Of a stretch of DNA of 59,431 bases, positions 33,839-43,210 are shown one piece after another (position 1 is the first letter of the stretch; every line of letters begins with the position of its first letter). A model generated the notes under the pieces. The model did not search any database and was not told where the DNA came from. It was given only the letters and a program-made list of their open reading frames with translations. Origin of the DNA: a virus. The stretch covers positions 1 to 59,431 of IMG/VR virus record IMGVR_UViG_3300014962_000006, one strand, 5' to 3'. Position numbers and translations under genes: made by a program.

Positions 33839-35872
33839 CTATGCGTTCTCCATCGGGGGCACTAATGGGGGTTGGCCGGGCTCGGGCTGTGGTATGGCGG
33901 AGGGCGGCACGCCCGGAGTGGGACCCGGAGTTGCTCCGGCTGGCGGCATGGTAAGGGCGGCCTTTTCCTGAGCAGCTAGTTGAATTCTGTCCCTAATGTG
34001 CTGCTTACAGAGTTCCTTTAACTGGAGCTCGAGTGATTGGAATTCTTGCGTCATGAAATATTCCAATGCCCAAGATATCATATTCTCGTGGTCGAGTAAG
34101 TCTTCGGGTGGGATATAACGGCCAGTTGCTATCATTTCATCAAAAACTTCCCGTTGACGATTTTCGGCGAGGGCCAATCTATCATACATCCCCTCAAGTT
34201 CATTGAGCTTTAGTAACTTTAACGAAGTACGGGTAGGAACACCGGCCTTCTCGAAGAGGGGTTGGAGGGTTAGTATCTCTTCGCGGCGGCTCATCGGGTC
34301 TAGGGAAAGTGATACCCCATACTCCCCGACTACGTCATATCCGCCATCAATATCAGCACCTTTGAGGTCAACAGCTTCTAAGGCATTTTCCTTACCGAGC
34401 ACATAAATTGTCCTATTAACTGGCCAATGTTTACATACAAGTTTTAGGATAGCTTTATATATTGATTCGACTACTAGGACGTACTTATTAAATATCCTCC
34501 TCCTAATCATATTGCCTTGATTAGTGGCGTAGTTCATTGATGTCCCTGAAGTTTCCCTCTTCTGTACCCCGAACATCGCGTCATTCACGCCCATCACGTC
34601 ATTGATGCCTTGAATCAAGTTCACCCGGGTAGCGGTCATTTCAGGCATCAACTGCGGCACTTCCATATAGTAGGGGGGCTGGTTGCCGCTAATCTTCATC
34701 ACGTCCCAGGGGCTATTGCTGATATTGACTTGGGCTTCGGCTGATTCTGGCAGTATCATCCTCGCCACGCCATGAGCTTGAATATTGTCCATGACGGCGG
34801 TATCTAACCGAGCCAGGCTATCCTGCAACTGAGATGCATATTCGACCGCACTCCTGCCCCACACGATGTTAGGGACATCAATATCGGTAAGGAGGTGGTA
34901 TGGCAGGGTAGCCTGCTCGGGAGTCTTCTTTAGTTTCTCTTCAACAACATCATCAGGTAGTCCACTATCTTGCATCCGGCGAGCTGCACCGGGCTGCCTA
35001 AACTTAAAGGGACTTGGTCTACAACTTTCAACCACGCCTCCCCCTGTAGTAAGTAAACAAAACCGACCAAGGTAACCATTTGTGGGGAGACCAGTTTCCC
35101 AAAACTCAATTAATTCTACGGAATTGAATCTATCGTGGGACAGGTTACTTTGTCTAGTGGCGGCGTGTTGGACGGAGCTGTCGCGGGTAACGCGGGCTGC
35201 CTTAAGGACTTCCTCTTTATCTGGCCAGCGAGCTAATGCCTCATCATAGTCTATATAAATCCGTTCAATAATCCACTTAACGTCTTTCCATGTCCTGGCA
35301 TCGGGGTCAACAAAGATATTCCAAGTAAAGGGAACGGATATGTTGATATCCCCTTCCAACTTTACTGTTCCATCCTTCTCATTCCACTCAACAATATCAC
35401 CCTTGCCGCTATCCCAAATTGTCTTAATAATTCCGGTACCGTAGAGGAGGGCGTGGAGTGAGAGCTGGTCAATTTTTTCTTGCATGTCATAATGACGGAT
35501 GGCCCACCGGACAACCCTGTCCGCAGCATCAGCCCGGCGGTGGTCATCTTGGTCAGAGGAAGTGGGACGCATGACAACAGATGGGGGGTTGGCACTCATT
35601 TGGGCGTGGAGGAACCGGAGATTTTTGAATGTGTATGCGGCGTTGAGGTCCGCACCGGACTGGTCAATTCCAGGCATGGCGCTATTGTAAGACGCTTCGA
35701 GGGAAGTCGTCATAAAGTTCATGGAGGCGAGAGTTGACGTGGCGTATACCGCCTGTTCATTTTTGAGCCACCGCTGCTCGAAGGGCTGCCTTTGCGCCTG
35801 AGAGTCCCGGTACCGTTTCATGATATTACTGGAGGCTAATTCATCATTCCAAGCTGTTACTTTGATAGACAT
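33839..35872 (-). CDS. Portal protein
   Basis: A 677-residue protein directly downstream of the large terminase. The N-terminus (SNIMKRYRDSQAQRQPFEQRW) and the central region (LSLHALLYGTGIIKTIWDSGKG) have the style of podovirus portals, with a Pro-rich C-terminal tail (GATPGPTPGVPPSAIPQPEP). AGAGGTTAGA precedes the ATG. Size and position fit the portal dodecamer subunit. Confidence 0.8.
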   Translation of the reverse strand: MSIKVTAWNDELASSNIMKRYRDSQAQRQPFEQRWLKNEQAVYATSTLASMNFMTTSLEASYNSAMPGIDQSGADLNAAYTFKNLRFLHAQMSANPPSVVMRPTSSDQDDHRRADAADRVVRWAIRHYDMQEKIDQLSLHALLYGTGIIKTIWDSGKGDIVEWNEKDGTVKLEGDINISVPFTWNIFVDPDARTWKDVKWIIERIYIDYDEALARWPDKEEVLKAARVTRDSSVQHAATRQSNLSHDRFNSVELIEFWETGLPTNGYLGRFCLLTTGGGVVESCRPSPFKFRQPGAARRMQDSGLPDDVVEEKLKKTPEQATLPYHLLTDIDVPNIVWGRSAVEYASQLQDSLARLDTAVMDNIQAHGVARMILPESAEAQVNISNSPWDVMKISGNQPPYYMEVPQLMPEMTATRVNLIQGINDVMGVNDAMFGVQKRETSGTSMNYATNQGNMIRRRIFNKYVLVVESIYKAILKLVCKHWPVNRTIYVLGKENALEAVDLKGADIDGGYDVVGEYGVSLSLDPMSRREEILTLQPLFEKAGVPTRTSLKLLKLNELEGMYDRLALAENRQREVFDEMIATGRYIPPEDLLDHENMISWALEYFMTQEFQSLELQLKELCKQHIRDRIQLAAQEKAALTMPPAGATPGPTPGVPPSAIPQPEPGQPPLVPPMENA

Positions 35873-35881
35873 TCTAACCTC

Positions 35882-36151
35882 TTAAAAATAATAACCAAAA
35901 CGTCGAAGGGTAGGTTCAATCATATCGAGGAGATTTTTGACTCGGGGGCTACTCTTCTTTTTGAGGAGGGCAGTCTTTAGCCTCTTCAACAATAAGAAGT
36001 CTACCTGAGTACCGGTACCGTCGTCAATCCTTTGAATGCAGGCTCGGACTTGGTCTTCTAAATTGGGTTGGGACTGGGTCCCTTTTGCCCCACCCACGGA
36101 TGGCATCTGGAGCTGGATTGAAATACCTATTTTACTGGAACCGTCGTGCAT
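35882..36151 (-). CDS. Hypothetical protein between terminase and portal, 89 residues
   Basis: The ATG overlaps the last codons of the large terminase and follows GGGAGGCAATC. The C-terminal half is a basic helical region (DFLLLKRLKTALLKKKSSPR). I recognise no family; a small packaging or portal-associated factor is possible. Confidence 0.7.
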   Translation of the reverse strand: MHDGSSKIGISIQLQMPSVGGAKGTQSQPNLEDQVRACIQRIDDGTGTQVDFLLLKRLKTALLKKKSSPRVKNLLDMIEPTLRRFGYYF

Positions 36152-37589
36152 GATTGCCTCCCCGACGCTGGATAGCCCGTCTCTGTAATTCTACTTTAGC
36201 CTTCTCAATGTTGGCTTTTCTTTTTTCGTTTTCATTGTATAGCCACGAGTGCCAGTTGGTATTAGTCTGAGGTGCGGCTTCCGCTTTCGGTTTAACATCT
36301 TGAAAATATTGAGCAGAATCAAGGAGGTGATAATCACTCCCAGAAGCAATCTTACCATCACGAGTATCACTCCATCTAGCGGATGTTATTTCTTCTATCA
36401 GTGCCTCGGCAGTGGGGGCAATTTTGAGTTGCCTACCAAGTCCCTCTTGGAAGTTTTTTATTAGTTCCGCTTTTCTGTCATTCTTTTTGTAGACACCGGT
36501 GTAAATTATTCCCATTGAGGAGGCAGTATGAATATACCAACTTTCATGGGGGTCCGATATCCTGCGCACGATATTGTAGTTTTGACTAAGTTTTTGGACA
36601 GTGGCAACTAACTCAGTGGGAACATAGATGCCCTTGATGTACTCGGCCTTGATGCAGTACCATATCCCTGTTTGGGGATTCTCAGCCCAGAGGGTATAGC
36701 CAAGGGCGGATTTGATAGCGGGGTCCACACTTTCAACATGTCTCCAAAGGGGGGAATACCCTTGCGGAATTTCCACCATGGTGCTGTAATCAAAATGGAA
36801 GACCGCGTTATCGTCACTCATCCACTCGCCGTAGAGACGGCTATTCCTAACATGCTCGGGGAGGTGGGACAAAGATGAGAGGATTTCGTTTTGTCGTTGG
36901 GGGTCCCTGTAGAGGGGGTTATCTAACATCCGAAACCGGTAGGTTTTAGCTAGTGGTGCCTGCAAATTATCAACAAAGCGCTGAACTTGGACATTCCTTA
37001 CTAAAGGAGTAAAGCTTGCCAAAAAGTAACCATTCCTAGCTTGAACGCGGCGTAAGAGTTCGTCCATCACGTCAACAGTGGGGGGTAACTCATCAATCCA
37101 AGCGATATGGGCTACGTAGGATTGGATACGTTCCCTAGCCATATTGGGGTTCTCTAGTGATTGGAAGACAATACGATTCCCGTTATCAAGTTCCAGGCGT
37201 TGGATGATGTTCCCGATTCGGACTTCTTTGTAAGTTCCCGGCTCGAGGTAGCTCCTTATTTTCGGTAGGAGGGATTCCTCGATTTGCTTACCGGTACGGC
37301 CAGCCACAATGGCAAGTAATGGCTCATTACCCCACAAGGCTGGCTTCTTCCACTTGGGGTGGGTATTAGTTAGCACCCAAGTTAGTAGTCTGGAGCAAGT
37401 CTGCGATTTTCCTGACTGGGTACCAGCCCTAATCAATTGGATATGAGTAGAGCCAAAGTCGTCAATGACTTGCTGCTGGGTAGGGGTAGGGGTACTGTCA
37501 GGACTGGCCGGGTCAAAACACTCCTGCCGACGGAGCTTTTCTAGCTTCTCCATCGCAGCAAGTAGTAATTTGTCGGTCTTTTGCTTCAT
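36132..37589 (-). CDS. terL: Terminase large subunit
   Basis: A 485-residue packaging motor protein. Walker A is RAGTQSGKS near residue 60 and Walker B is HIAWIDELPP near residue 168, followed by a C-motif-like segment in LASFTP. The nuclease domain starts at VESVDPAIKSALGYTLW with the first acidic residue. The type of end produced (headful or cohesive) cannot be read directly, but the circularly permuted assembly suggests headful or circular packaging. Confidence 0.9.
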   Translation of the reverse strand: MKQKTDKLLLAAMEKLEKLRRQECFDPASPDSTPTPTQQQVIDDFGSTHIQLIRAGTQSGKSQTCSRLLTWVLTNTHPKWKKPALWGNEPLLAIVAGRTGKQIEESLLPKIRSYLEPGTYKEVRIGNIIQRLELDNGNRIVFQSLENPNMARERIQSYVAHIAWIDELPPTVDVMDELLRRVQARNGYFLASFTPLVRNVQVQRFVDNLQAPLAKTYRFRMLDNPLYRDPQRQNEILSSLSHLPEHVRNSRLYGEWMSDDNAVFHFDYSTMVEIPQGYSPLWRHVESVDPAIKSALGYTLWAENPQTGIWYCIKAEYIKGIYVPTELVATVQKLSQNYNIVRRISDPHESWYIHTASSMGIIYTGVYKKNDRKAELIKNFQEGLGRQLKIAPTAEALIEEITSARWSDTRDGKIASGSDYHLLDSAQYFQDVKPKAEAAPQTNTNWHSWLYNENEKRKANIEKAKVELQRRAIQRRGGNHARRFQ

Positions 37590-37637
37590 GTACCTACCGA
37601 AGGGAACCGCACTCGCGTCAGCTAGTGGGGGAGAAAA

Positions 37638-38018
37638 TCACTCCTCCATCAAGGTTTGGACACTAGATACCGTAACCGAGGAAGCGCCGTTCGTAGTAAC
37701 AACTATTTCCCCAAGGGAAAGGAGGGGTAAAATACCCGCAGTAGTGTCCACGTCACTGTTTACTTTGATATAAAAGTTACCAGCCCCGGTCAATGCTACC
37801 GTTTTTCCGGTCGCGTTAACTGGGGTACCGCTGCCCATACTGGAGCGGAGTTGGGCAGTGACGGTACCAGCAGCAGCGCTGACCGTAATTAGCACAACCA
37901 TGTTCTTGCTACCCCCGGCCGTGATGGGGAATTTTTTACTGATGGGGACATCCGCTTGGGAAGCACCGATGGCAGAAAGTCCCGGTAATGTTACTGTGTT
38001 AGGTATCCAAGCGTTCAT
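37638..38018 (-). CDS. Putative head decoration or fibre-base protein, 126 residues
   Basis: A Thr/Ala/Val/Gly-rich beta protein with no cysteines. Composition and length resemble the putative decoration protein next to the capsid gene. GAGGTACTTAC precedes the ATG. A promoter and terminator lie in the gap upstream. Confidence 0.55.
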   Translation of the reverse strand: MNAWIPNTVTLPGLSAIGASQADVPISKKFPITAGGSKNMVVLITVSAAAGTVTAQLRSSMGSGTPVNATGKTVALTGAGNFYIKVNSDVDTTAGILPLLSLGEIVVTTNGASSVTVSSVQTLMEE

Positions 38019-38055
38019 GTAAGTACCTCGTAAGGGGATTTACCCAGTCCCTAGT

Positions 38056-38085
38056 AAGATACCATAATGACGATTCTTTTGTAAA
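38056..38085 (-). promoter_or_regulatory. Weak sigma-70-like promoter before the terminase cluster
   Basis: On the minus strand TTTACA (38080-38085), 18 bases, TATCTT (38056-38061), downstream of the terminator at 38090..38119. Confidence 0.45.
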
Positions 38086-38089
38086 GCCC

Positions 38090-38119
38090 TAAAAAGAAAG
38101 GGCCCCCCTAAAGGAGCCC
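38090..38119 (-). terminator. Intrinsic terminator after the coiled-coil fibre gene
   Basis: On the minus strand a GC-rich 7-bp stem (38113-38119 with 38100-38106, one G-T pair), loop of six, then TTTCTTTTT at 38099-38091. It closes the 38148..39980 gene. Confidence 0.8.
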
Positions 38120-38147
38120 CCGGAACATCAGCTATCTTATTTCAAGA

Positions 38148-39980
38148 TTAAGCTGGTTGGTCCCCGTTTTTGTACATGTAGCCGCAACGGAAGAGGTCTC
38201 CAGCTTCTGGTCCCTCTTCGCTGGACATGAAAGACTCAGAGAAAGTGACTCGTGTTTTACCACTTACAGTGGACAAGCTATAGTCATCAGTCTCGTGGCA
38301 AGCCAGGCGGTCGATGAAGACGTGGGTAGAAGAACCAAGTACCACATGGTCCAAGTCAACGTAACCGTTAGAGATGTCTGTAGAAGAAAGGGTTTTTCTT
38401 ACTTTAGCGTGGCGGGGAAGTTCGGCAGCCCGAGTCGAAGACTCGAGTGCGTCAGCCGCTTCGCGAGCAGATTGTTCTGCCGAGTCAGCAGCAATACGAG
38501 CAGATTCTTCAGCGTCGATGTTGTCTTGGAGGGTGTTGTCAGCAGAGCTTCGTGCGTTAGCTTCAGCGGTATCAGCAGCTTGGCGAGCAGAGGCTTCATT
38601 GCCAATGCTGGTCATGATATTGGTAGCAAAGTTGGCGTCGTCACCAATTGCGTCAGCCAATTCTTTCAAGGTATCCAAAATGGCTGGGGCACCGTTAACT
38701 AAAGCAGCAACTTGGCTGTCGGTGTAAGCTTGAGCATCATCAAAGCCTTGAGTCATTGCTGCATCAAGGTCAGAGATGCTTTGCTCGAGGTTAGAAACTG
38801 CGGTTTCCCGGGCGTTTACTTCAGCAACAATAGCTGCGTCAAGTTTGCTATCAGCATCTTTGAGGCTGACAGAAGAACCGAGGTATTGGCTACCAACGGG
38901 AGCGGAGTAGGAACCATCTACACCAAGACCGGCACCGGACTGGGTAGCGTCCAACTCAGATTGGATACCGCTATCAGCAGCCATTCGAGCAGCTTCTTCA
39001 CCGGAAACAGCGGCCTGTCTGTCAGATACTTCTTGGTCAATAGCAGCTTGAAGGTCGGCATCGGCAGATTCACGTGCTGATTGCTCAGCAGAAACAGCTG
39101 CTTCTCGGTCAGATGCTTCTTGGTCAACTCGACCATTTAGGTCCGTGTCAGCTTCTTGACGAGCTTGTGCTTCACTGTCAATGGCAGCAGAAAGCAGTCC
39201 TTCCACTTCACCAGCACGAGCAATTTCACTATCCAAATTAGCTGCTAATTCATCAATAGCGGTTTGTCTGTCGCTGACTTCTTGAGCAAGGGCAGCGTCA
39301 TTGCTGAGGACGTAAGAAGCAAAAGCAGAATCATTTTCCGTATCAACGCTGTTGATAAGGTTAACGATTTCAGCAAAGCTATCCTTGTCGGCATCCGAGG
39401 CCAAGAGGATAGCGTCGATACGGGCTTTTTCCGTATCAATGTTACTTTGGAGAGTGGTATCAGCAGCTTGACGCGCCGCAATTTCATCTTGGAGAGCGGT
39501 AGCGGAGCTAGCATTGAGTGCGTCAACAGCGGCCTGAAGGCCGGCTTCCACACCTTCAGCGCGGGATTGTTCAGCGTCAATTGCAGTTTGAAGTTCTGAC
39601 TCAGCAGTGGTTGCTCTTTCAATTTCTGAGTCAAGGGCACTTTGAAGTGCTTCTTCAGCGGCTTCCGCACGAGATTGTTCAGCTGCAACAGCAGCTTCCC
39701 TAGCAGCTTGCTCAGCTGCGTCAGCTTGGACGCGAGCAGCAGCTTCTGCTAGTACTTGTGCATCAACGTAGCTTTTCCGTGACAGGTCGTTACCTGCGAC
39801 GGGGTCGGAGCCATGACGAGGCATTTGGAGGAATTGGAAGATGTTGCTATTGTCGAGCTTAAAGAGCTCCACATCAACACCCGACGATGATTTGGCGCGG
39901 AATGATTCGTTGTTGGAGAACTGAACTTTTGCTCCATCAACTGCATTGCTCGCCAGGAATTTCTTCTTAATCTGGGCCAT
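38148..39980 (-). CDS. Coiled-coil fibre protein, 610 residues
   Basis: The centre is a series of heptad-like repeats rich in Ala, Glu, Arg and Ser (EQSRAEAAEEALQSALDSE; QEVSDRQAAVSGEEAARMA), giving a long parallel coiled coil. A LVNGAPAILDTLKELADAIG segment occurs near residue 430, a known fibre sequence. The C-terminal about 100 residues are a distinct beta domain. A fibre, whisker or tail-spike shaft is likely. It belongs to a cluster with three short putative tail-fibre proteins. Confidence 0.7.
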   Translation of the reverse strand: MAQIKKKFLASNAVDGAKVQFSNNESFRAKSSSGVDVELFKLDNSNIFQFLQMPRHGSDPVAGNDLSRKSYVDAQVLAEAAARVQADAAEQAAREAAVAAEQSRAEAAEEALQSALDSEIERATTAESELQTAIDAEQSRAEGVEAGLQAAVDALNASSATALQDEIAARQAADTTLQSNIDTEKARIDAILLASDADKDSFAEIVNLINSVDTENDSAFASYVLSNDAALAQEVSDRQTAIDELAANLDSEIARAGEVEGLLSAAIDSEAQARQEADTDLNGRVDQEASDREAAVSAEQSARESADADLQAAIDQEVSDRQAAVSGEEAARMAADSGIQSELDATQSGAGLGVDGSYSAPVGSQYLGSSVSLKDADSKLDAAIVAEVNARETAVSNLEQSISDLDAAMTQGFDDAQAYTDSQVAALVNGAPAILDTLKELADAIGDDANFATNIMTSIGNEASARQAADTAEANARSSADNTLQDNIDAEESARIAADSAEQSAREAADALESSTRAAELPRHAKVRKTLSSTDISNGYVDLDHVVLGSSTHVFIDRLACHETDDYSLSTVSGKTRVTFSESFMSSEEGPEAGDLFRCGYMYKNGDQPA

Positions 39981-40003
39981 AAATTTTCCTTTGGGGAAAG
40001 AAG

Positions 40004-40381
40004 TTAATAAAAGTAGTTTACTTGAATAATATCCCCAATCTCAAGTAAACCATCCAAACCATATCCATCCCAAGAGAGGGTTAGACCATCTACAATGAAG
40101 TCTTCATTGATGAATTGGGCAGGGCCGCCATGGGGGAGGATAGTCACATTATACCCTAAATGGGGGGCATGTGTCAAGTTGGCCGCTTTTGCTGATAGTA
40201 TGGCTGCAGTAATTGTAATACTTTGTATTTGGGGGCGGGGTAAATCGGATTGAAAATAGGAACGGAGGTTGGCCATCGAGGCCTTTCTTGTGGAAAGGGT
40301 AGAAATATCAACTACAACAGCAAGGTCATCGCTAGTTACTTCTGATAAATCATCTAGTTCACTAATCTTTTTGTTGGCCAT
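40004..40381 (-). CDS. Small fibre-associated protein, 125 residues
   Basis: The N-terminus (ANKKISELDDLSEVTSDDL) is the KISEL-type opening shared by many short phage fibre or adaptor proteins. The rest is beta-rich and ends GDIIQVNYFY. GGGAGCGTACA precedes the ATG. It probably attaches to the coiled-coil fibre. Confidence 0.6.
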   Translation of the reverse strand: MANKKISELDDLSEVTSDDLAVVVDISTLSTRKASMANLRSYFQSDLPRPQIQSITITAAILSAKAANLTHAPHLGYNVTILPHGGPAQFINEDFIVDGLTLSWDGYGLDGLLEIGDIIQVNYFY

Positions 40382-40416
40382 TGTACGCTCCCTTCAGTCG
40401 CTTCTATTGGGTACAA

Positions 40417-40803
40417 TTATAATCCCAAGTAATCGCCTGTTTCAAGTAGTAAAAAGCCACTACTATCAGCAACGCCTGCAGGACCCCAATACGTTAACTC
40501 GACATCGATGCCAACATCGTTCTCCCAACAGAAAGTAACTTGCTTGGTATTGACACTCCCTGAGGAGTAGGTATTGGTAGTGAAATACCCCGCTGCGTTA
40601 AGGGCGGAATAGAAACGGACTTCTTGTCCTAACTGCCTAACGCGGAAGGTGATATTAGTTGAGCCGTCCGGAAAGGTGTACGATACCCTGGTGCTGGGAT
40701 TGACGCGGAGAGCGGTGACCACGATGTTGTAGGCAGGGGCAACTGCGGTGTTGGTAATTTCAACAATACTGCCGGAAGACCCGGAGGGGGTAACAGCTGC
40801 CAT
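40417..40803 (-). CDS. Hypothetical beta-rich virion protein, 128 residues
   Basis: The ATG lies two bases beyond the upstream stop. The protein is beta-rich (SGSIVEITNTAVAPAYNIV; TNITFRVRQLGQEVRFY) with no catalytic motif. It is probably a structural fibre or head protein in the same operon as its neighbours. Confidence 0.55.
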   Translation of the reverse strand: MAAVTPSGSSGSIVEITNTAVAPAYNIVVTALRVNPSTRVSYTFPDGSTNITFRVRQLGQEVRFYSALNAAGYFTTNTYSSGSVNTKQVTFCWENDVGIDVELTYWGPAGVADSSGFLLLETGDYLGL

Positions 40804-40805
40804 TC

Positions 40806-41435
40806 TTAGCCCCCACTTTCAATAATTCTGATATCGCAGGGGCCGTCTACTGCAGTTGCGTATAGTTCCACACCGGCTTGGATATCCAAGCCAAGGGCAT
40901 CCTTAGGTCCGATGGGCCAACCTTTTCCAGGCTGGGCTTTAGCTATGGTCTCCCCCACATAGATTATTCCGGATGTAGACCAGTTTTTCAACGCAATCGC
41001 ATTTCGGTCTACTAGTGAAGCGGGAACGAGAAGGGATACCACGCTATTGACAGTTTTTTGACTAAACTTGAGCGAGGCCCCACCCAAGATGCGGGTATCG
41101 GAGGAACCGGTGGATACTGCTCGAGCAGACAACTCAAAGTTGCAGGCAGCGGTATGAGTCACTTTGATGCGGAGTCGGGTGGGAACAGTACCAGTTCTCT
41201 TTTGCAAAATTTCTAGGGTAGGGGCATTGACTACAGGAAAGGAGAGGATGAAGACTTCCTTATTATCACTATCAAGGATGCCATAGACTTCCACTGTGAT
41301 ATTGCCGGAAGTGGAATTCACCCAAAGGAGGAAGAGAGCAGCGTCTGACTGAACAGAAATATCCTTAGTAATGACACCGGCTGCTACTGGTGCTGATTGG
41401 AGTACAACTTCTTGTAATCCTGTTTTGAGCAGCAA
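40806..41435 (-). CDS. Hypothetical beta-rich virion protein, 209 residues, TTG start
   Basis: The start is TTG at 41435, preceded by AGGAG at eight bases, giving MLLKTGLQEVVLQSAPV. No ATG fits better. The protein is beta-rich with SGNITVEVYGIL and NFELSARAVSTGSSD segments. No family recognised; its place between the small terminase candidate and fibre genes suggests a virion protein. Confidence 0.6.
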   Translation of the reverse strand: MLLKTGLQEVVLQSAPVAAGVITKDISVQSDAALFLLWVNSTSGNITVEVYGILDSDNKEVFILSFPVVNAPTLEILQKRTGTVPTRLRIKVTHTAACNFELSARAVSTGSSDTRILGGASLKFSQKTVNSVVSLLVPASLVDRNAIALKNWSTSGIIYVGETIAKAQPGKGWPIGPKDALGLDIQAGVELYATAVDGPCDIRIIESGG

Positions 41436-41446
41436 TGTTATTACTC

Positions 41447-41986
41447 CTACCCGTTGGGGGACTCCGTAGTCTCATCTAATGTATCAGGCTGGGAAGGGGT
41501 TGTCAATGGTTCGGGAGATGATAAGTACCGGAGATTGCGACGGACGTAGTCCTCAAGCTCGGAGCGGGAGAGGGCCTCAAGTCTGGTAGCTGGGGAATCC
41601 TCAATCTTTTTGGGCATCTTGCTAGCCGCCTCGAGAACGAGTTTGGCAGATGCTACTTTAGCAGATGCATTAGCATCGGGGTCAGAGAGGACCTGCTCTA
41701 GGGAATCGAGAGCGATATCGGCAAGATACTCTAACCTCTCCCTAAACTCCTCCCTATTTTGGAACCACTCTTGGAAGCCGGGAAGGGTCCACCACTTAGA
41801 TAGTCTCTTGTCAGAGCTTATTTGTTGGACAGAGGCTAGGGTTACTGAATCAGAGGAGAGGCTGGTGGGGGCATCCGCGAAGCGGGACCAGAAGGCGGCT
41901 TTGGCTCGACGCATGTCCGGAGTAGGGGAAAAGGTCAAGTCAGTGGAAGCAGCAGCTAGTATCTTATTAATGTCCTTCAAGCTCAT
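41447..41986 (-). CDS. Small terminase subunit candidate
   Basis: I start at the ATG at 41986 (MSLKDINKILAAASTDLTF); an in-frame start at 42046 would add 20 residues. The helical C-terminal part (ADIALDSLEQVLSDPDANA, then SAKVASAKLVLEAASKM) resembles a helix pair seen in small terminase-like or DNA-binding packaging proteins. It is the first virion gene after a long regulatory gap and follows an HNH gene, which often sits near terminases. The large subunit lies 4 kb away. Confidence 0.45.
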   Translation of the reverse strand: MSLKDINKILAAASTDLTFSPTPDMRRAKAAFWSRFADAPTSLSSDSVTLASVQQISSDKRLSKWWTLPGFQEWFQNREEFRERLEYLADIALDSLEQVLSDPDANASAKVASAKLVLEAASKMPKKIEDSPATRLEALSRSELEDYVRRNLRYLSSPEPLTTPSQPDTLDETTESPNG

Positions 41987-42046
41987 CTTATACTCTAGTC
42001 CGTATGGAGTAATAGCATGTAGTAATGATACTATAGCATAGAGCAT

Positions 42047-42593
42047 ATAGCCACTACCACTACTAAGTTACTATTTAGTACTTAGTAGCTACTTTACTTA
42101 GTAGCTTCGTGTCACGTAGCAGCTTGGACACAGCTGCGATATGCTCCTGTCTTAGTGACACTTCGGTACCTTCTACTACTCATCATTATACCCAGTAGAT
42201 GAGTAACGAGTAGTAAGCGCGGAACTGGCCAGGTGGCCAACTTGCCGGGAGCTATTCAGTGTTACTTGTTGCTAGCTAAGACTGGGATGCCCACCATCTT
42301 TTTACTCCCCCGTGTCCGGGGTCGCTCCTGAATCGAAGGGGGGCGGTGAAAGAATCACTAACCACACCCAACCAGTTTCTTAGTTCGCTCTAGGTAACTG
42401 TCTCGAATTATTGGTCCAGTTCTTGCCTGCAGGCTCGGTACTCTCAGTTCGTTACTGACTCAACAGTGATTCTTCGCCCGGTAGCTTGGATTCCGGATAA
42501 CCCGTTACGGTAGCAGTAAACTGCCGCTTCTTCATTGTATCATGACCGTAACGGGCGTGTCAATATGTTGTCTGGCTGTCAACGTACTGGGGA
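42047..42593. other. 547-base gap with no gene; leader of the terminase/fibre operon
   Basis: No convincing gene is seen on either strand. It holds a sigma-70-like promoter with an overlapping inverted repeat at 42501..42563, several CTAGT/ACTACT-rich stretches near 42050-42110, and a weaker TATAAT on the minus strand (42185-42190). A long leader RNA of about 480 bases is predicted before the small terminase candidate. Confidence 0.6.
42501..42563 (-). promoter_or_regulatory. Minus-strand promoter overlapped by an 11-bp inverted repeat (operator-like)
   Basis: TTGACA (42558-42563) and TACAAT (42534-42539), 18 bases apart, form the promoter. A perfect inverted repeat, CCCGTTACGGT at 42501-42511 and ACCGTAACGGG at 42545-42555, places one arm in the promoter spacer and the other 23 bases beyond the -10. 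Such geometry suggests a repressor or looping site. A second TTGACA is at 42575-42580. Confidence 0.65.
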
Positions 42594-43193
42594 CTAGAGG
42601 GTCTCCCTACCGCTCTTTTCGAGGAAGACCTTAGCAATCTTTAGTACATGAACTATGAATTCGGACTTGTCCATGGCCATTTTCATCTTATTGCAGGTAC
42701 CGCAGCAGGGGGTAACATTCCCAGCAACGTAGCCAAGTGAGGAGTCAACCCTATCAATTCCGTTCATTGTCGTTTTGATAGTTTTACCCCGCTTAGAAAA
42801 CCTCCCCTCATATATCCTGGGTGGGGCATCGCAATAAGTACAGTCTTTCTTTACTAATTTCAGGAACTCCTCAGGGGAGAGTCTCCACTCGATGCCCCGT
42901 TTCACGGCCGATTTGATGTAGCGGAGGTGCTGCAATCTCATAGCTTTAGTCCACCCTCTAAGCTTTGCTCCAGTAGTAGCAGCTTCGCTAAGCATTTCAG
43001 TATGATACTGACAGTCACCGCAGGACTTAATTTTACCGCCAGCCGCGTCGGAACCCCTCACTTCCTTGATTTTCCCACAGTCACATTTAGCCATCCAATA
43101 CACTCCCTTACCAGAACCACCACTCCTGGTGGGGTAGAGTAACGTAAGATGGTAGTATTTCTGACCTTTGTGGTCCCTTCGTCGCGCAGCCAT
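42594..43193 (-). CDS. HNH endonuclease
   Basis: I start at the ATG at 43193 with GGAGGACAGTT upstream. A first zinc-ribbon-like part (KCDCGKIKEVRG; SCGDC) precedes a second motif: CTYCDAPP, then a GIDRVDSSLGYVAGNV stretch and CCGTCN, giving an HNH fold with structural cysteines. About 199 residues. HNH proteins near terminase genes can help packaging, but a homing endonuclease is equally possible. Promoter at 43211..43239. Confidence 0.8.
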   Translation of the reverse strand: MAARRRDHKGQKYYHLTLLYPTRSGGSGKGVYWMAKCDCGKIKEVRGSDAAGGKIKSCGDCQYHTEMLSEAATTGAKLRGWTKAMRLQHLRYIKSAVKRGIEWRLSPEEFLKLVKKDCTYCDAPPRIYEGRFSKRGKTIKTTMNGIDRVDSSLGYVAGNVTPCCGTCNKMKMAMDKSEFIVHVLKIAKVFLEKSGRETL

Positions 43194-43210
43194 AACTGTC
43201 CTCCAAGTAT

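Noticed and set aside
42300-42370. tRNA-like T-arm sequence around TTCGATT on the minus strand
   Set aside because: The flanking bases do not form a 5-bp stem and no anticodon or acceptor stem can be built.
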